Below are positions 7,966-15,857 of a stretch of DNA of 64,000 bases, piece by piece (position 1 is the stretch's first letter; each line of letters opens with the position of its first letter). This stretch comes from JAAYBQ01 sp035403465 (GTDB lineage: Bacteria > Spirochaetota > UBA4802 > UBA5550): positions 131,805 through 195,804 of the forward strand of contig DAONFG010000002.1 of assembly GCA_035403465.1 (NCBI GenBank). Reading direction: 5' to 3'. Position numbers and translations under genes: made by a program. The notes under the pieces are model-generated. The model did no database searches. It was not told where the DNA came from and was given only the letters and a program-made list of their open reading frames with translations.

Positions 7966-9186
7966 TTAATAGTGAACAGGTAAAAATGGATATTCCTTTT
8001 TAAAGCCGACCGCCCTGTTTATCCTGTTCAGGAGCCCCAGCAGATCGCCAATAACTACTTTTTCAACTCCTGCAACAATAACCTCCTGGCATTTAACGCC
8101 AAGCGAGGAAAAAAGCGGAGCGAATTCGGCATCACCGTAAGCAGGCAGACCGTTGATCACCACAAGCCTTATATCGCGCAGGTCAGCCGCAACAACAGAG
8201 TTAACATACGAACCGCCCCTGTCTCGCACGACAACCAAGTCTGCTGTATAACCGGGCTTAATCTCACCCGTGTTTTTCAGCCTGAAAGCCTTTGCAGGAT
8301 TAACAGTTACCATCCTGTATATTGTTTCGTCAGGAAGCTCCTCTGCATAAAGCTTTTTATATAACTTCTTGTCAAACATCATCTCGTAAAGGAGGTTTTC
8401 CCCGCCGGACATTGAAGAGTCGGTCCCTATACACACATTGACCTTCTTTTCAAGGAGCATTTTGATATTCGTGGTCTTATTATACATAAACATGTTTGAA
8501 TCGCCGCACCATACCACTGATGCGCCTTTCTTTTTTATGAGGTCAATGTCGCTTTCGGAAAATGCAAGGCCGTGTACAAGTACCGAATGGTCACCAAGGC
8601 CTCCCTTCCTGTCCAGGACCACTATGTCCTGCCTGGTTTCCTTGTCAAAACCCTCGGAGCAGTGGGTTATGAACGGTATATCCTTCTCAATGGCTTTTTT
8701 ATATTCCGCCTCGACCCCCTCTCCCCATGCAAGGTAAAAGGAGGCTATTGAATGCTCAAGGGCAAAATTGCGGATTGCCTTTAACGGAAGCATGTCATAA
8801 AACTGGTCTCCAACAAAATGCGGCATATGGTCCGAGACAGTGGTAACCCCTGACACAAGGTTCCTGAAAGCGCCGAGGAGGTAAAGGTCACGGTTTTCAA
8901 TCTGGCAGCGCTCCTGGTAAACCGGTGCGCTTTTAAGGTCATTATCCCACGGGAGCCAGTTTTCGTAAGGGCCGTTACCGACTTTCGGGTAATAGTTTCC
9001 AAGAAGGTGATCGTGTGAATTGATGAGGCCTGTCGAGATAACACCTGAAGCTTTAATTTTAACAGGGGTACTGATATCCTTTTCACTTACAGCGGAAATT
9101 TTTCCGCCTTCAATAAGAATGTTTACAGATTCCGAAGTTTTGTCCGGATTCAGGATAGCCGCACCTGAAATCATCCATTTTTTCAT
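7966..9186 (-). CDS. Amidohydrolase-family protein (deaminase-like)
   Basis: 406 residues. TIM-barrel amidohydrolase of the cytosine-deaminase/chlorohydrolase type: metal motif SHDH (about 59-62), further metal ligands in THCSEG and VLVHG, and GTDSSMSGG near residue 290. The N- and C-terminal strands form the composite beta-sandwich (MISGAAILNPDKTSESV; GEIKPGYTADLVVVRD). The substrate, probably an amino-substituted ring or related compound, cannot be told from sequence. Confidence 0.85.
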   Translation of the reverse strand: MKKWMISGAAILNPDKTSESVNILIEGGKISAVSEKDISTPVKIKASGVISTGLINSHDHLLGNYYPKVGNGPYENWLPWDNDLKSAPVYQERCQIENRDLYLLGAFRNLVSGVTTVSDHMPHFVGDQFYDMLPLKAIRNFALEHSIASFYLAWGEGVEAEYKKAIEKDIPFITHCSEGFDKETRQDIVVLDRKGGLGDHSVLVHGLAFSESDIDLIKKKGASVVWCGDSNMFMYNKTTNIKMLLEKKVNVCIGTDSSMSGGENLLYEMMFDKKLYKKLYAEELPDETIYRMVTVNPAKAFRLKNTGEIKPGYTADLVVVRDRGGSYVNSVVAADLRDIRLVVINGLPAYGDAEFAPLFSSLGVKCQEVIVAGVEKVVIGDLLGLLNRINRAVGFKKEYPFLPVHY

Positions 9187-9259
9187 TTTAATACCCTGTT
9201 TTTTTTAAAATTTAGAACATAAAAAATTTCAAGTCAAGCAAAATAAGCGAACTCCCGGA

Positions 9260-10006
9260 TCAACTCCTTGAGGGAAGATATTCCAGGGGATTTTCCGGTT
9301 TTCCGGCTTTCCCTATCTGGAAATGGAGTATACTATCGCTGCTTATTTTTCCCAGGAGCGATCCCGTTTTAACAGACTGCCCCTCTCTTACATTCACCCT
9401 TTCCATATTTGAGTAGACTGTAATATACCTGTTTTCATGCATGATTACTATATACTTTCCGTAGCCGCGCATATACCCGATTTTTTTGACCACACCCTTT
9501 TCCGATGCATAGACATCGGCATCAGGAGTACTATTAATTATGATACCAATGGATTTTACCCCTTCATCTCCGTCCTTTCTGCATGTTTTTACTTTTTTCA
9601 ACGGCCACTGAAAGTCAGGCCTGTTCCTGCAGCTCTTGATTACAGGTTTTTCAGAGGTTTTTGTTTTATTTTTTGCGCCGGGCACCGGTATCCTGAGTTT
9701 CATCCCCGGAATAATTTTACCGCTGCTGCATTTGTTTATTTCAAGAATAGAATCAGGGGACACGCCGAATTTACGTGCTATGCCATAAACAGTGTCGCCC
9801 CTGCGGACGGTATATGTATCTGTTGGTATTATGTCTCTATCGGCTTCTCCCCCGCGTGTGTCATACTTTCCGTATGCTGCGATATCCTTCGCCTTCCCTT
9901 TGCCGGATACGCTGTTTCCAGTACGCGCTTCCGTGCGCGTATTCATCATTGCAATGATCAAGAGAACTGCGAAGCAGATAAAAAATAAGGAGCTTCGCCT
10001 TTTCAT
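9260..10006 (-). CDS. LysM plus degenerate LytM/M23 domain envelope protein
   Basis: 248 residues. Signal anchor (about 5-25); a LysM domain (about 64-108: YTVRRGDTVYGIARKFGV) for peptidoglycan binding; a C-terminal M23-like domain (about 135-245). The metal ligands are lost: the HxxxD position reads IIINSTPDAD and the HxH motif is HFQ. So it is likely non-catalytic, like EnvC/NlpD activators of amidases. Contrast with the intact M23 peptidase at 31197. Confidence 0.85.
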   Translation of the reverse strand: MKRRSSLFFICFAVLLIIAMMNTRTEARTGNSVSGKGKAKDIAAYGKYDTRGGEADRDIIPTDTYTVRRGDTVYGIARKFGVSPDSILEINKCSSGKIIPGMKLRIPVPGAKNKTKTSEKPVIKSCRNRPDFQWPLKKVKTCRKDGDEGVKSIGIIINSTPDADVYASEKGVVKKIGYMRGYGKYIVIMHENRYITVYSNMERVNVREGQSVKTGSLLGKISSDSILHFQIGKAGKPENPLEYLPSRS

Positions 10007-10194
10007 TAATTTAACCGCCCTTTTGGGGCATACTAACCCTTATTCATATTATCGAAAGGCGCGTCTTTATAGTTTAGCATATTTTTTAATTTTTTGTGAT
10101 TATAACAAATAAATGAAGTTTTGTATCAAATTTATACAGCTGCAGCCCGCATAGGCATGACTTGAAGTTTAATCATCGCCATTATTCAGCAGGA

Positions 10195-11745
10195 TTATTC
10201 ACGGTATTCATCGATTTCCCTGTTAAAATCGTATACCATGCGGGCAAGCCCTTTTGAGGAGTCGGACATCTCTTCAATTTTAAGTGTATTGTGCTGTGCA
10301 AGCTCGTTTATGCCTGCAATAGTTTTAGAGATCTCCTCGATTGCACTTCTCTGCTCCCTCATGGCATTTACGATCTCTTCGGATTTAACACGCACCTGTT
10401 CAGTGTTAATGTTTACATTTTCATTCGACGTAAGCTGCTTTGTCATGTGTGCTGAAATTGTGGTTACTTTGACGCCGATGGTTTCAACATCCTCTATAAT
10501 AGAGGCAATTGTCTCAACAATTCCCGTGACATTCCGGAACCCGTTTTCTATCTCGTTTTCATTGGCATGGATCAGGCGGTCGATCTCCTTGATGCTTGAT
10601 GCAGTCTGGTCAGCAAGCTTTGATATCTCGTCAGCAACAACTGCAAATCCCCTGCCGGCGTTACCGGCCCGCGCAGCCTCGATCGCCGCGTTCAGCGAAA
10701 GCAGGTTGATCCGGTCCGAGATGTCGTTTATTATCTGAATGACCCCGGTCATTTCTTTTGAACTGCTGCTGATTTTTGCCATGCTGTCGTTCATAACACG
10801 CAGAGAATCTTCTCCCGACTTTGCGCTGGCGGAAACATTAACAAGGGCGGTGTTGGCGCCTTTTACGACATCGTTCATGCTTCTTATGACCTCAGAGAGG
10901 TCGGTGATTGTTGCCTTCAGGATGTTCATGCTCTCGTTCTGGACCTCGACGATCCTGACAACGTTTTCAGCGCCAGCGGTTATCTCTTCAATAGATGCCG
11001 AAACCTCTTCTGTTGACGCTGCCTGGTTGTGGGTGTTGTCGGAAAACGTTACAAGGGTGGACGACATATCGTGCGAGGTCAGGACAAGTTTTTCGGAATT
11101 GGCTTTCAATACATTCTTGATAAAATCGGTTTGTTTCAGGTTCTTCTGCGCCTCGCTGTCTGACAGGGCGACACTCTTGTTAAATATTTTTATGGTAAGA
11201 AACGAAATTGCATACACAAAAACAAGTGAAAAGAGAGAGTCATTGAACGCAAGGAATGTTCCCTCTTTGAAAGGTGTGTCAACATGATTATGCGCGATCA
11301 GGTAAATCGAAACATCAGCGATTATAAACAGAGCGAAATTCAGCGTGAGCACCCTGACCGTGCAGAATATTGTACAGAACGCAATGACGCTGTACATGAA
11401 AAATATATATGTATGGTACGTGAGATAGGGCCTTGCAGTGGCTTCGGAGACAAGACCGTTAATGAGCGTAAGAGAAAAACCTGTCACAAGAATATTTGCC
11501 GCTACAGGAAATTTCCCCTTGCGGAGATAAAACAGGCTTATGATGATACCAACAAGAAGTATCGGCGTAACAACGATGGTCCGCAGGAACGCCTGGAAAT
11601 CTGCGATGACAAGAAGAACATGAAGTACAACAAGGAGGATAAGTATTATTGACTCCAGTAAAAAAAGGAAACGCACCCGTGCCCGCGTCAGGTAGTCAGC
11701 CTTATCGAACCCGCCCAGAAACAGGTTTGAAATCCGTTTTATCAT
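10195..11745 (-). CDS. Methyl-accepting chemotaxis protein with multi-helix membrane sensor
   Basis: 516 residues. The N-terminal ~205 residues contain about six membrane helices and no large periplasmic loop, so sensing is probably within the membrane. No clear HAMP domain. The signalling domain (about 220-510) contains the conserved hairpin tip INLLSLNAAIEAARAG and GRGFAVVADEI, which binds CheA/CheW. It stands alone on the minus strand, ~450 nt downstream of nikR. Confidence 0.93.
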   Translation of the reverse strand: MIKRISNLFLGGFDKADYLTRARVRFLFLLESIILILLVVLHVLLVIADFQAFLRTIVVTPILLVGIIISLFYLRKGKFPVAANILVTGFSLTLINGLVSEATARPYLTYHTYIFFMYSVIAFCTIFCTVRVLTLNFALFIIADVSIYLIAHNHVDTPFKEGTFLAFNDSLFSLVFVYAISFLTIKIFNKSVALSDSEAQKNLKQTDFIKNVLKANSEKLVLTSHDMSSTLVTFSDNTHNQAASTEEVSASIEEITAGAENVVRIVEVQNESMNILKATITDLSEVIRSMNDVVKGANTALVNVSASAKSGEDSLRVMNDSMAKISSSSKEMTGVIQIINDISDRINLLSLNAAIEAARAGNAGRGFAVVADEISKLADQTASSIKEIDRLIHANENEIENGFRNVTGIVETIASIIEDVETIGVKVTTISAHMTKQLTSNENVNINTEQVRVKSEEIVNAMREQRSAIEEISKTIAGINELAQHNTLKIEEMSDSSKGLARMVYDFNREIDEYRE

Positions 11746-11900
11746 ATTGTTATCCTGTCAGTTAATTTTGGAGAGATATACCTTTCACAGGCGTATATTG
11801 AATCCCGGCTTCCTGTTCCGAGTCATTATCTATTCCGGAATTAACCACCGGCTGAAGAAAAAGTAAAGCAAAAAAGAGTCCCGGCCTGATTTATGCAGAA

Positions 11901-12181
11901 TTATTTGGCGGCCGGAACCGGCATTTCAAAACCTTCAGAGGCAGGCAGGTGTCCCTGCTTAACCTCCCCGCTATTGCACCTGAACTTTAACAAACCAGAA
12001 TTCAGTACTGCCTGTTGAGAAACTTCACGAAAGATATTTTCCCCGGATCAGCCGAGAGGTCAATCCTTGCGCTGTCATCAACGCCCCAGTTGAAAGACCT
12101 GTATGGCCGGCCCGTCAATGGGTCGCCTTGTTCTTCAAGTTTCTCCTTGTTGATGATTGTGAGTCCGAAGCTTCCCAGCAT
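11901..12181 (-). pseudogene. Small frameshifted gene or remnant downstream of nikR
   Basis: Two coding-like segments in different minus frames lie end to end. The first runs from ATG 12181 to TGA at 12002-12004 (59 aa, starting MLGSFGLTIINKEK and containing GRPYRSFNWGVDD). The second, read in the -1 frame, contains AVLNSGLLKFRCNSGEVKQG and ends PVPAAK at TAA 11901-11903. A single -1 shift would join them into roughly 90 residues. I do not recognise the family. It may be a pseudogene, a sequencing indel or a real frameshift. Confidence 0.4.
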
Positions 12182-12201
12182 CTCATGCTTTTATAAAGCG
12201 T

Positions 12202-12630
12202 CTATTCCTCCAGGTTCTGCTCTGTTGATGCTATTACAAATTTCCCGTGCTTTACATTTTTAGTTGAAAGGATCATCTCGGCCAGGGACTTGATTACGCC
12301 AGCCTTGCCGCGCAGTATAATGACCTCGAGGCAGTTGTGCTCATCAAGGTGGATATGTGTTGTTGAAACGATGTTCCGGTAGTAGTCATGCTGCAGGTGG
12401 TTCAGCCTGTCAGTGATGTCGCCGTGGTGGTGGTTGTATATCATGGTGAGTGTGCCGAATGCTTCTGCATCGGGATCCTCAACCTGCTGTGCCACAAGTG
12501 TATCCCGGATAAGGTCGCGGATCGCTTCGGACCTGTTAACGTAGCCCTTTTCAGTTATAAGTTCGTCAAACCTGCCAAGCAGCTTCTCTTCGATTGAAAC
12601 TCCGAACCTGATGATATTCCTGTCAAGCAT
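12202..12630 (-). CDS. nikR: Nickel-responsive regulator NikR
   Basis: 142 residues from the ATG at 12630, chosen for the CGGAG site and the family's MxRxxIRFGVSI start. N-terminal ribbon-helix-helix DNA-binding domain (RFGVSIEEKLLGRFDELI ... NRSEAIRDLI), C-terminal ACT-like nickel-binding domain. The high-affinity site residues are all present: a histidine in NHHHGDI, HIH, and the cysteine in HNCLEV. NikR represses nickel uptake when nickel is plentiful. No nickel transporter lies in the window, so it acts elsewhere. Confidence 0.95.
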   Translation of the reverse strand: MLDRNIIRFGVSIEEKLLGRFDELITEKGYVNRSEAIRDLIRDTLVAQQVEDPDAEAFGTLTMIYNHHHGDITDRLNHLQHDYYRNIVSTTHIHLDEHNCLEVIILRGKAGVIKSLAEMILSTKNVKHGKFVIASTEQNLEE

Positions 12631-12670
12631 GCATACAACTCCGCTGGTTTTATAAAAATATTGCATTTAA

Positions 12671-12843
12671 CGTCACTGCGAGGCATAAAAGCAAGCATTA
12701 TAGAAACATCATGTTTCGTGCTTGCAGGCTGCCATCGTGGCAGCACTGCCGTGGCAGTCTGTTCCTGGAAAAATCAATTCTATTATATTATATTAAACAC
12801 ATTCCTGTCTGAACAGATTACTTCACTTCGTTCGCAATGACAG
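12671..12843. repeat. Interspersed inverted-repeat element, copy B with extra hairpins
   Basis: Starts CGTCACTGCGAGG and ends TTCGTTCGCAATGACA, sharing the ends and the GTGGCAGTCTGTT and GAACAGATTACTTCACT blocks with copy A (1183-1293). Compared with copy A it carries about 60 extra bases holding three hairpins: GCAAGCA...TGCTTGC with inner GAAACAT/ATGTTTC, GCTGCCA-TCG-TGGCAGC, and CTGCC-GT-GGCAG. It sits in the nikR upstream region. Confidence 0.75.
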
Positions 12844-12888
12844 GAGTGATCTAAATCTTAACCTCTTTAATAAACTTTTTTAAGGATT

Positions 12889-12908
12889 ATTTGTGAATCA
12901 TCACAAAT
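12889..12908. promoter_or_regulatory. Perfect palindrome, candidate operator
   Basis: ATTTGTGA-ATCA-TCACAAAT, two exact 8-bp half-sites with a 4-base spacer, lies in the 515-base gap between nikR and the methyltransferase gene. The TGTGA/TCACA halves look like a Crp/Fnr-family site with a short spacer; it does not match the known GTATGA-type NikR operator. Apart from this palindrome and copy B of the repeat, I see nothing else in the gap (12631-13145) except a 7-bp stem AATTCCC/GGGAATT near 13080. Confidence 0.4.
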
Positions 12909-13145
12909 CAAAAATAAAACAACAATTCCTGCTTGTCAAGGTTATATAGTATTTGACTAATAGCGGTCCGATAATCCATTTTATCATGATTTACCCTTTA
13001 AATTCCATCCTTCCCTTATATGTTCCGGCTTGACCCGGATTAAGTAACGGGAACGGTATTAAACCCGGCATTAAAAATGAAATTCCCCTGTAAGGGAATT
13101 ACCGTTTTTGCGGATGATAGAGACAGGAACCGGAGAAACAGAAAC

Positions 13146-13883
13146 TTGGCACAGAACAATCCGTATGAATCAATTGCTGAAGCCTATGACTACATGCTGC
13201 GCCACGTGGATTACGAAAGGTGGTACCAGTACATAAGCGGAATAATGATATATTTTGTGAACAATCCCAGGAGCGTTCTTGAACTTGGCTGCGGCACCGG
13301 AAGGTTCGGAGCAAAGTTCTCGGCCGACGACTTTACCATTTACGGCATAGACAGGTCCATGCAGATGCTGCAGGTAGCGAAAACAAGGGCGTTCAGAAAT
13401 TTCAGGATAATATGCGCGGACATACGGCAGTTCGCAATCAGCCGCAAAGTGGACTTCATCTTCAGCGTTCATGATACTATGAATTACCTGCTCGAACCTG
13501 GAGATATACGAAAAACGTTTTCATGCGTCAGGGAGTGTATGCATGAAGAGAGCGTATTCATGTTTGACATCACCACCGAGCACAACATCGACAGGTTCTT
13601 CGACAACAAGACATCCTTTTACAAAACAGGGGGCAAACACATCTCCTGGAGCAACCGCTACGACAGGGAGAAGAAACTTGTTATTTCCAGCTTTGTCGTA
13701 GATCTGAAGAGCGGAGAAAAATATACCGAAGAGCATGTACAGAGAATCTACACACTGGCCGAAATTAAAAAGATACTTGAGGATGAGGGATTCGACATAA
13801 TCGCTATCGGCAGCGATTACACAATGGACTACCCCTCGCCAGAAACTGTAATGATAAATTTCATCACAAAGAGGAGCGACTGA
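13146..13883 (+). CDS. Class I SAM-dependent methyltransferase
   Basis: About 245 residues. SAM-binding motif I VLELGCGTGRFG, then YGIDRSMQML (motif II) and a post-I acidic loop. TTG 13146 is preferred because of CGGAG ten bases upstream and because the family begins near NPYESIAEAYD; an ATG at 13077 would add 23 atypical residues encoded partly by a hairpin. Target molecule unknown. The stop overlaps the next gene's start by one base, so they form an operon. Confidence 0.82.
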   Translation: MAQNNPYESIAEAYDYMLRHVDYERWYQYISGIMIYFVNNPRSVLELGCGTGRFGAKFSADDFTIYGIDRSMQMLQVAKTRAFRNFRIICADIRQFAISRKVDFIFSVHDTMNYLLEPGDIRKTFSCVRECMHEESVFMFDITTEHNIDRFFDNKTSFYKTGGKHISWSNRYDREKKLVISSFVVDLKSGEKYTEEHVQRIYTLAEIKKILEDEGFDIIAIGSDYTMDYPSPETVMINFITKRSD

Positions 13884-14212
13884 TGGAAATATTCTTTTAC
13901 TTTGCCGGACTCCTGCTGGGCATATGCGTTTTCCTGTATATACTCTCGCTGCTGCATACCGCAAAGGATAAAATTTCGGGGATTACAAGCACGCAGCCCG
14001 GACCTGCAGAGAATATCGAACCCGGAACAATCTCTTTCCGTAAACGGCCGGCGCTCCCGCCAGGGACACGCATCTGCCCAATGTGCGGGTCGCCCCTTAC
14101 AAAATACGAGGGACTCTACGCATCAAAAATCGACATGACAAACAGCAGCAAGCTCATGATCCTGGGATGCAAATACTGCTACAGGGAAACAGAAGATTCC
14201 GTAAATTCATGA
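13883..14212 (+). CDS. Membrane-anchored zinc-ribbon protein
   Basis: 109 residues. One N-terminal membrane helix (about 5-25), a flexible middle, and a zinc-ribbon formed by CPMC and CKYC pairs about 30 residues apart. The start ATG overlaps the methyltransferase stop TGA. No family recognised. It may be a small cytoplasm-facing anchored protein functionally linked to the methyltransferase. Confidence 0.7.
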   Translation: MEIFFYFAGLLLGICVFLYILSLLHTAKDKISGITSTQPGPAENIEPGTISFRKRPALPPGTRICPMCGSPLTKYEGLYASKIDMTNSSKLMILGCKYCYRETEDSVNS

Positions 14213-14338
14213 CGGAATGCTAACAGGCAGGTCGGATCTGAAGTTTTATATAGTCAACTGTTAAGATTTTCTCCTGTCATTTCTATATGTTCTGCAAATC
14301 CTGATTTATCCATTTTAACAATCCCCCCTGTCTGGCAC

Positions 14339-14364
14339 GAACAAGGGGCTTCAGCCCCTTGTTC
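14339..14364. repeat. Perfect 12-bp inverted repeat after the SDR gene
   Basis: GAACAAGGGGCT and AGCCCCTTGTTC face each other across two bases, 9 nt beyond the SDR stop on the minus strand. The stem is stable, but there is no T-run on either side, so it is not a standard terminator; it may protect the mRNA 3' end or stop convergent transcription. Confidence 0.55.
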
Positions 14365-14372
14365 TATAAGTA

Positions 14373-15161
14373 CTACTGCGCAGACATACCGCCGTCAATT
14401 GGAATAACAGCACCTGTCATAAAATCTGAAGCAGCAGATGAAAGGAATACTACAAGTCCCTTGATATCCTCTGCCTCGCCCGCCTTGTGCAGGGGAATAA
14501 CGTTAAGCATTGCATTCAGCATGTTCTCCATGCCGGGCTTAAAAACGTACCCCATCATGTCCGTGTGGAAGAAACCGGGAGCGACACAGTTTACGTGAAT
14601 TTTATGGCCCGCAAGCTTGATAGCCAGATTTTTTGTCAGCACCTCAATTGCCGCTTTGGATGAGTTATATGCCACTGCGGGGTGGGCGAGCTCATTCGAA
14701 CCCCTTGATCCGAATATAGACGACACATTAATAATCTTTCCGCCGCCCTGGGCCTTCATGATGTTTGCTACCTTCTGGGTAAGTATCCAGACGCCGCGCA
14801 CATTTACATTGAAAATTTTATCCCACGCGTCCAGCGGGAATTCAAGAGTGGGAGCACCCCACGTTACCCCTGAATTGTTCACCAGTATATCAATCCTGCC
14901 GAATTCCTTCATGGCGGCGTCAACAAGATTATCAATATCCTCTTTTTTGCCAAGGTCACATTTAACAGCAAGGTACCTGATGCCGTTTGCTGCTGCGAGT
15001 TTTTTGCCGGTCTCTTCACAGTTCTCGACCTTTCGCGATGCAATCACAAGATTTGCTCCTGCCTCTGCAAGGCCCTCTGCCATAAACTCCCCTATCCCGC
15101 GGCCGCCGCCGGTAACCAGGGCAACTTTACCTTTCAGGTTGAACATATCCATAACTTTCAT
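14373..15161 (-). CDS. Short-chain dehydrogenase/reductase
   Basis: 262 residues, the classical SDR length. Cofactor motif TGGGRGIG (about 17-24), NNSG (about 95-98), catalytic Ser in NVSS, and YNSSK giving Tyr/Lys. It ends with the IPIDGGMSAQ tail common in 3-oxoacyl-ACP-reductase-like and gluconate-5-dehydrogenase-like enzymes. Substrate not determinable. Strong AAAGGAG site upstream. Monocistronic. Confidence 0.9.
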   Translation of the reverse strand: MKVMDMFNLKGKVALVTGGGRGIGEFMAEGLAEAGANLVIASRKVENCEETGKKLAAANGIRYLAVKCDLGKKEDIDNLVDAAMKEFGRIDILVNNSGVTWGAPTLEFPLDAWDKIFNVNVRGVWILTQKVANIMKAQGGGKIINVSSIFGSRGSNELAHPAVAYNSSKAAIEVLTKNLAIKLAGHKIHVNCVAPGFFHTDMMGYVFKPGMENMLNAMLNVIPLHKAGEAEDIKGLVVFLSSAASDFMTGAVIPIDGGMSAQ

Positions 15162-15388
15162 AGTATAACTCCTTTACTTTATTCTGCGCCGGTGCCGCTT
15201 GAAAACTGCATACCTGGCATATCACAACATATTATTCCGTGATACTCATACTGCGGAATAAGCCAGTGCAGTAACATGGCTTAAAGACTCCGGCTTAAAC
15301 CGGTTTTAAGCATCAATATCTGAACTGTTTACGGCAAGTCAACCTGTTTTATGAAAAATCAAAAATGACATTTTATTTACTTGCGTTG

Positions 15389-15416
15389 GTAAAATACTTC
15401 TTATATTGTATTTTAC
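15389..15416. promoter_or_regulatory. 9-bp inverted repeat upstream of Nudix gene
   Basis: GTAAAATAC and GTATTTTAC, exact inverted copies with a 10-base spacer, end 9 bases before the Nudix start codon and reach its GAGG ribosome-binding site. A weaker TATTTAC half-site lies just upstream. Either an operator or a translation-controlling hairpin. Confidence 0.45.
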
Positions 15417-15425
15417 GAGGTTTTT

Positions 15426-15842
15426 ATGAGAGATAAACAATATAAAAATCCTGTACCAACTGTTGATATTATAATCGAAACAGCGCATGGAGACAGGAAA
15501 GGTATTGTTTTAATTAAAAGAAAGAATCCCCCTTTCGGCTGGGCAATCCCCGGGGGATTTGTAGATTATGGCGAGACCCTTGAACAGGCAGCAGTCCGCG
15601 AAGCTCTCGAGGAAACATCTCTGCGTATTAAATTGCTCCGCCAGTTCCACACCTATTCAGATCCGTCACGTGACCCCAGGCTCCACACGGTAACAACAGT
15701 CTTTATTGCTGAAGCGAAGGGAAATCCCGTAGGAATGGATGATGCCTCGGAGGCGGCAATCTTCAGCCGCAATGATATACCGGACCAGATAGCATTTGAT
15801 CATGCAGCAATACTAGACGATTATTTTTCAGGCAGATACTGA
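15426..15842 (+). CDS. Nudix hydrolase (ADP-ribose pyrophosphatase-like)
   Basis: 138 residues. The Nudix box GFVDYGETLEQAAVREALEET (about 43-63) provides the metal-binding glutamates; the usual glycine after EE is replaced by serine (EETS). The protein starts with PVPTVDIII and has a WAIPGGFV strand as in ADP-ribose or nucleoside-diphosphate-sugar hydrolases. 15 nt separate it from the next gene, so they are likely co-transcribed. Confidence 0.9.
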   Translation: MRDKQYKNPVPTVDIIIETAHGDRKGIVLIKRKNPPFGWAIPGGFVDYGETLEQAAVREALEETSLRIKLLRQFHTYSDPSRDPRLHTVTTVFIAEAKGNPVGMDDASEAAIFSRNDIPDQIAFDHAAILDDYFSGRY

Positions 15843-15857
15843 TAACGGAGGAAACAT

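Noticed and set aside
12001..12263. Plus-strand open frame across the nikR 3' end
   Set aside because: Shadow of nikR and of the small minus-strand remnant; no ribosome-binding site.
14339..14364. Inverted repeat after the SDR gene as a rho-independent terminator
   Set aside because: Stable stem but no T-run on either strand; listed as a repeat only.
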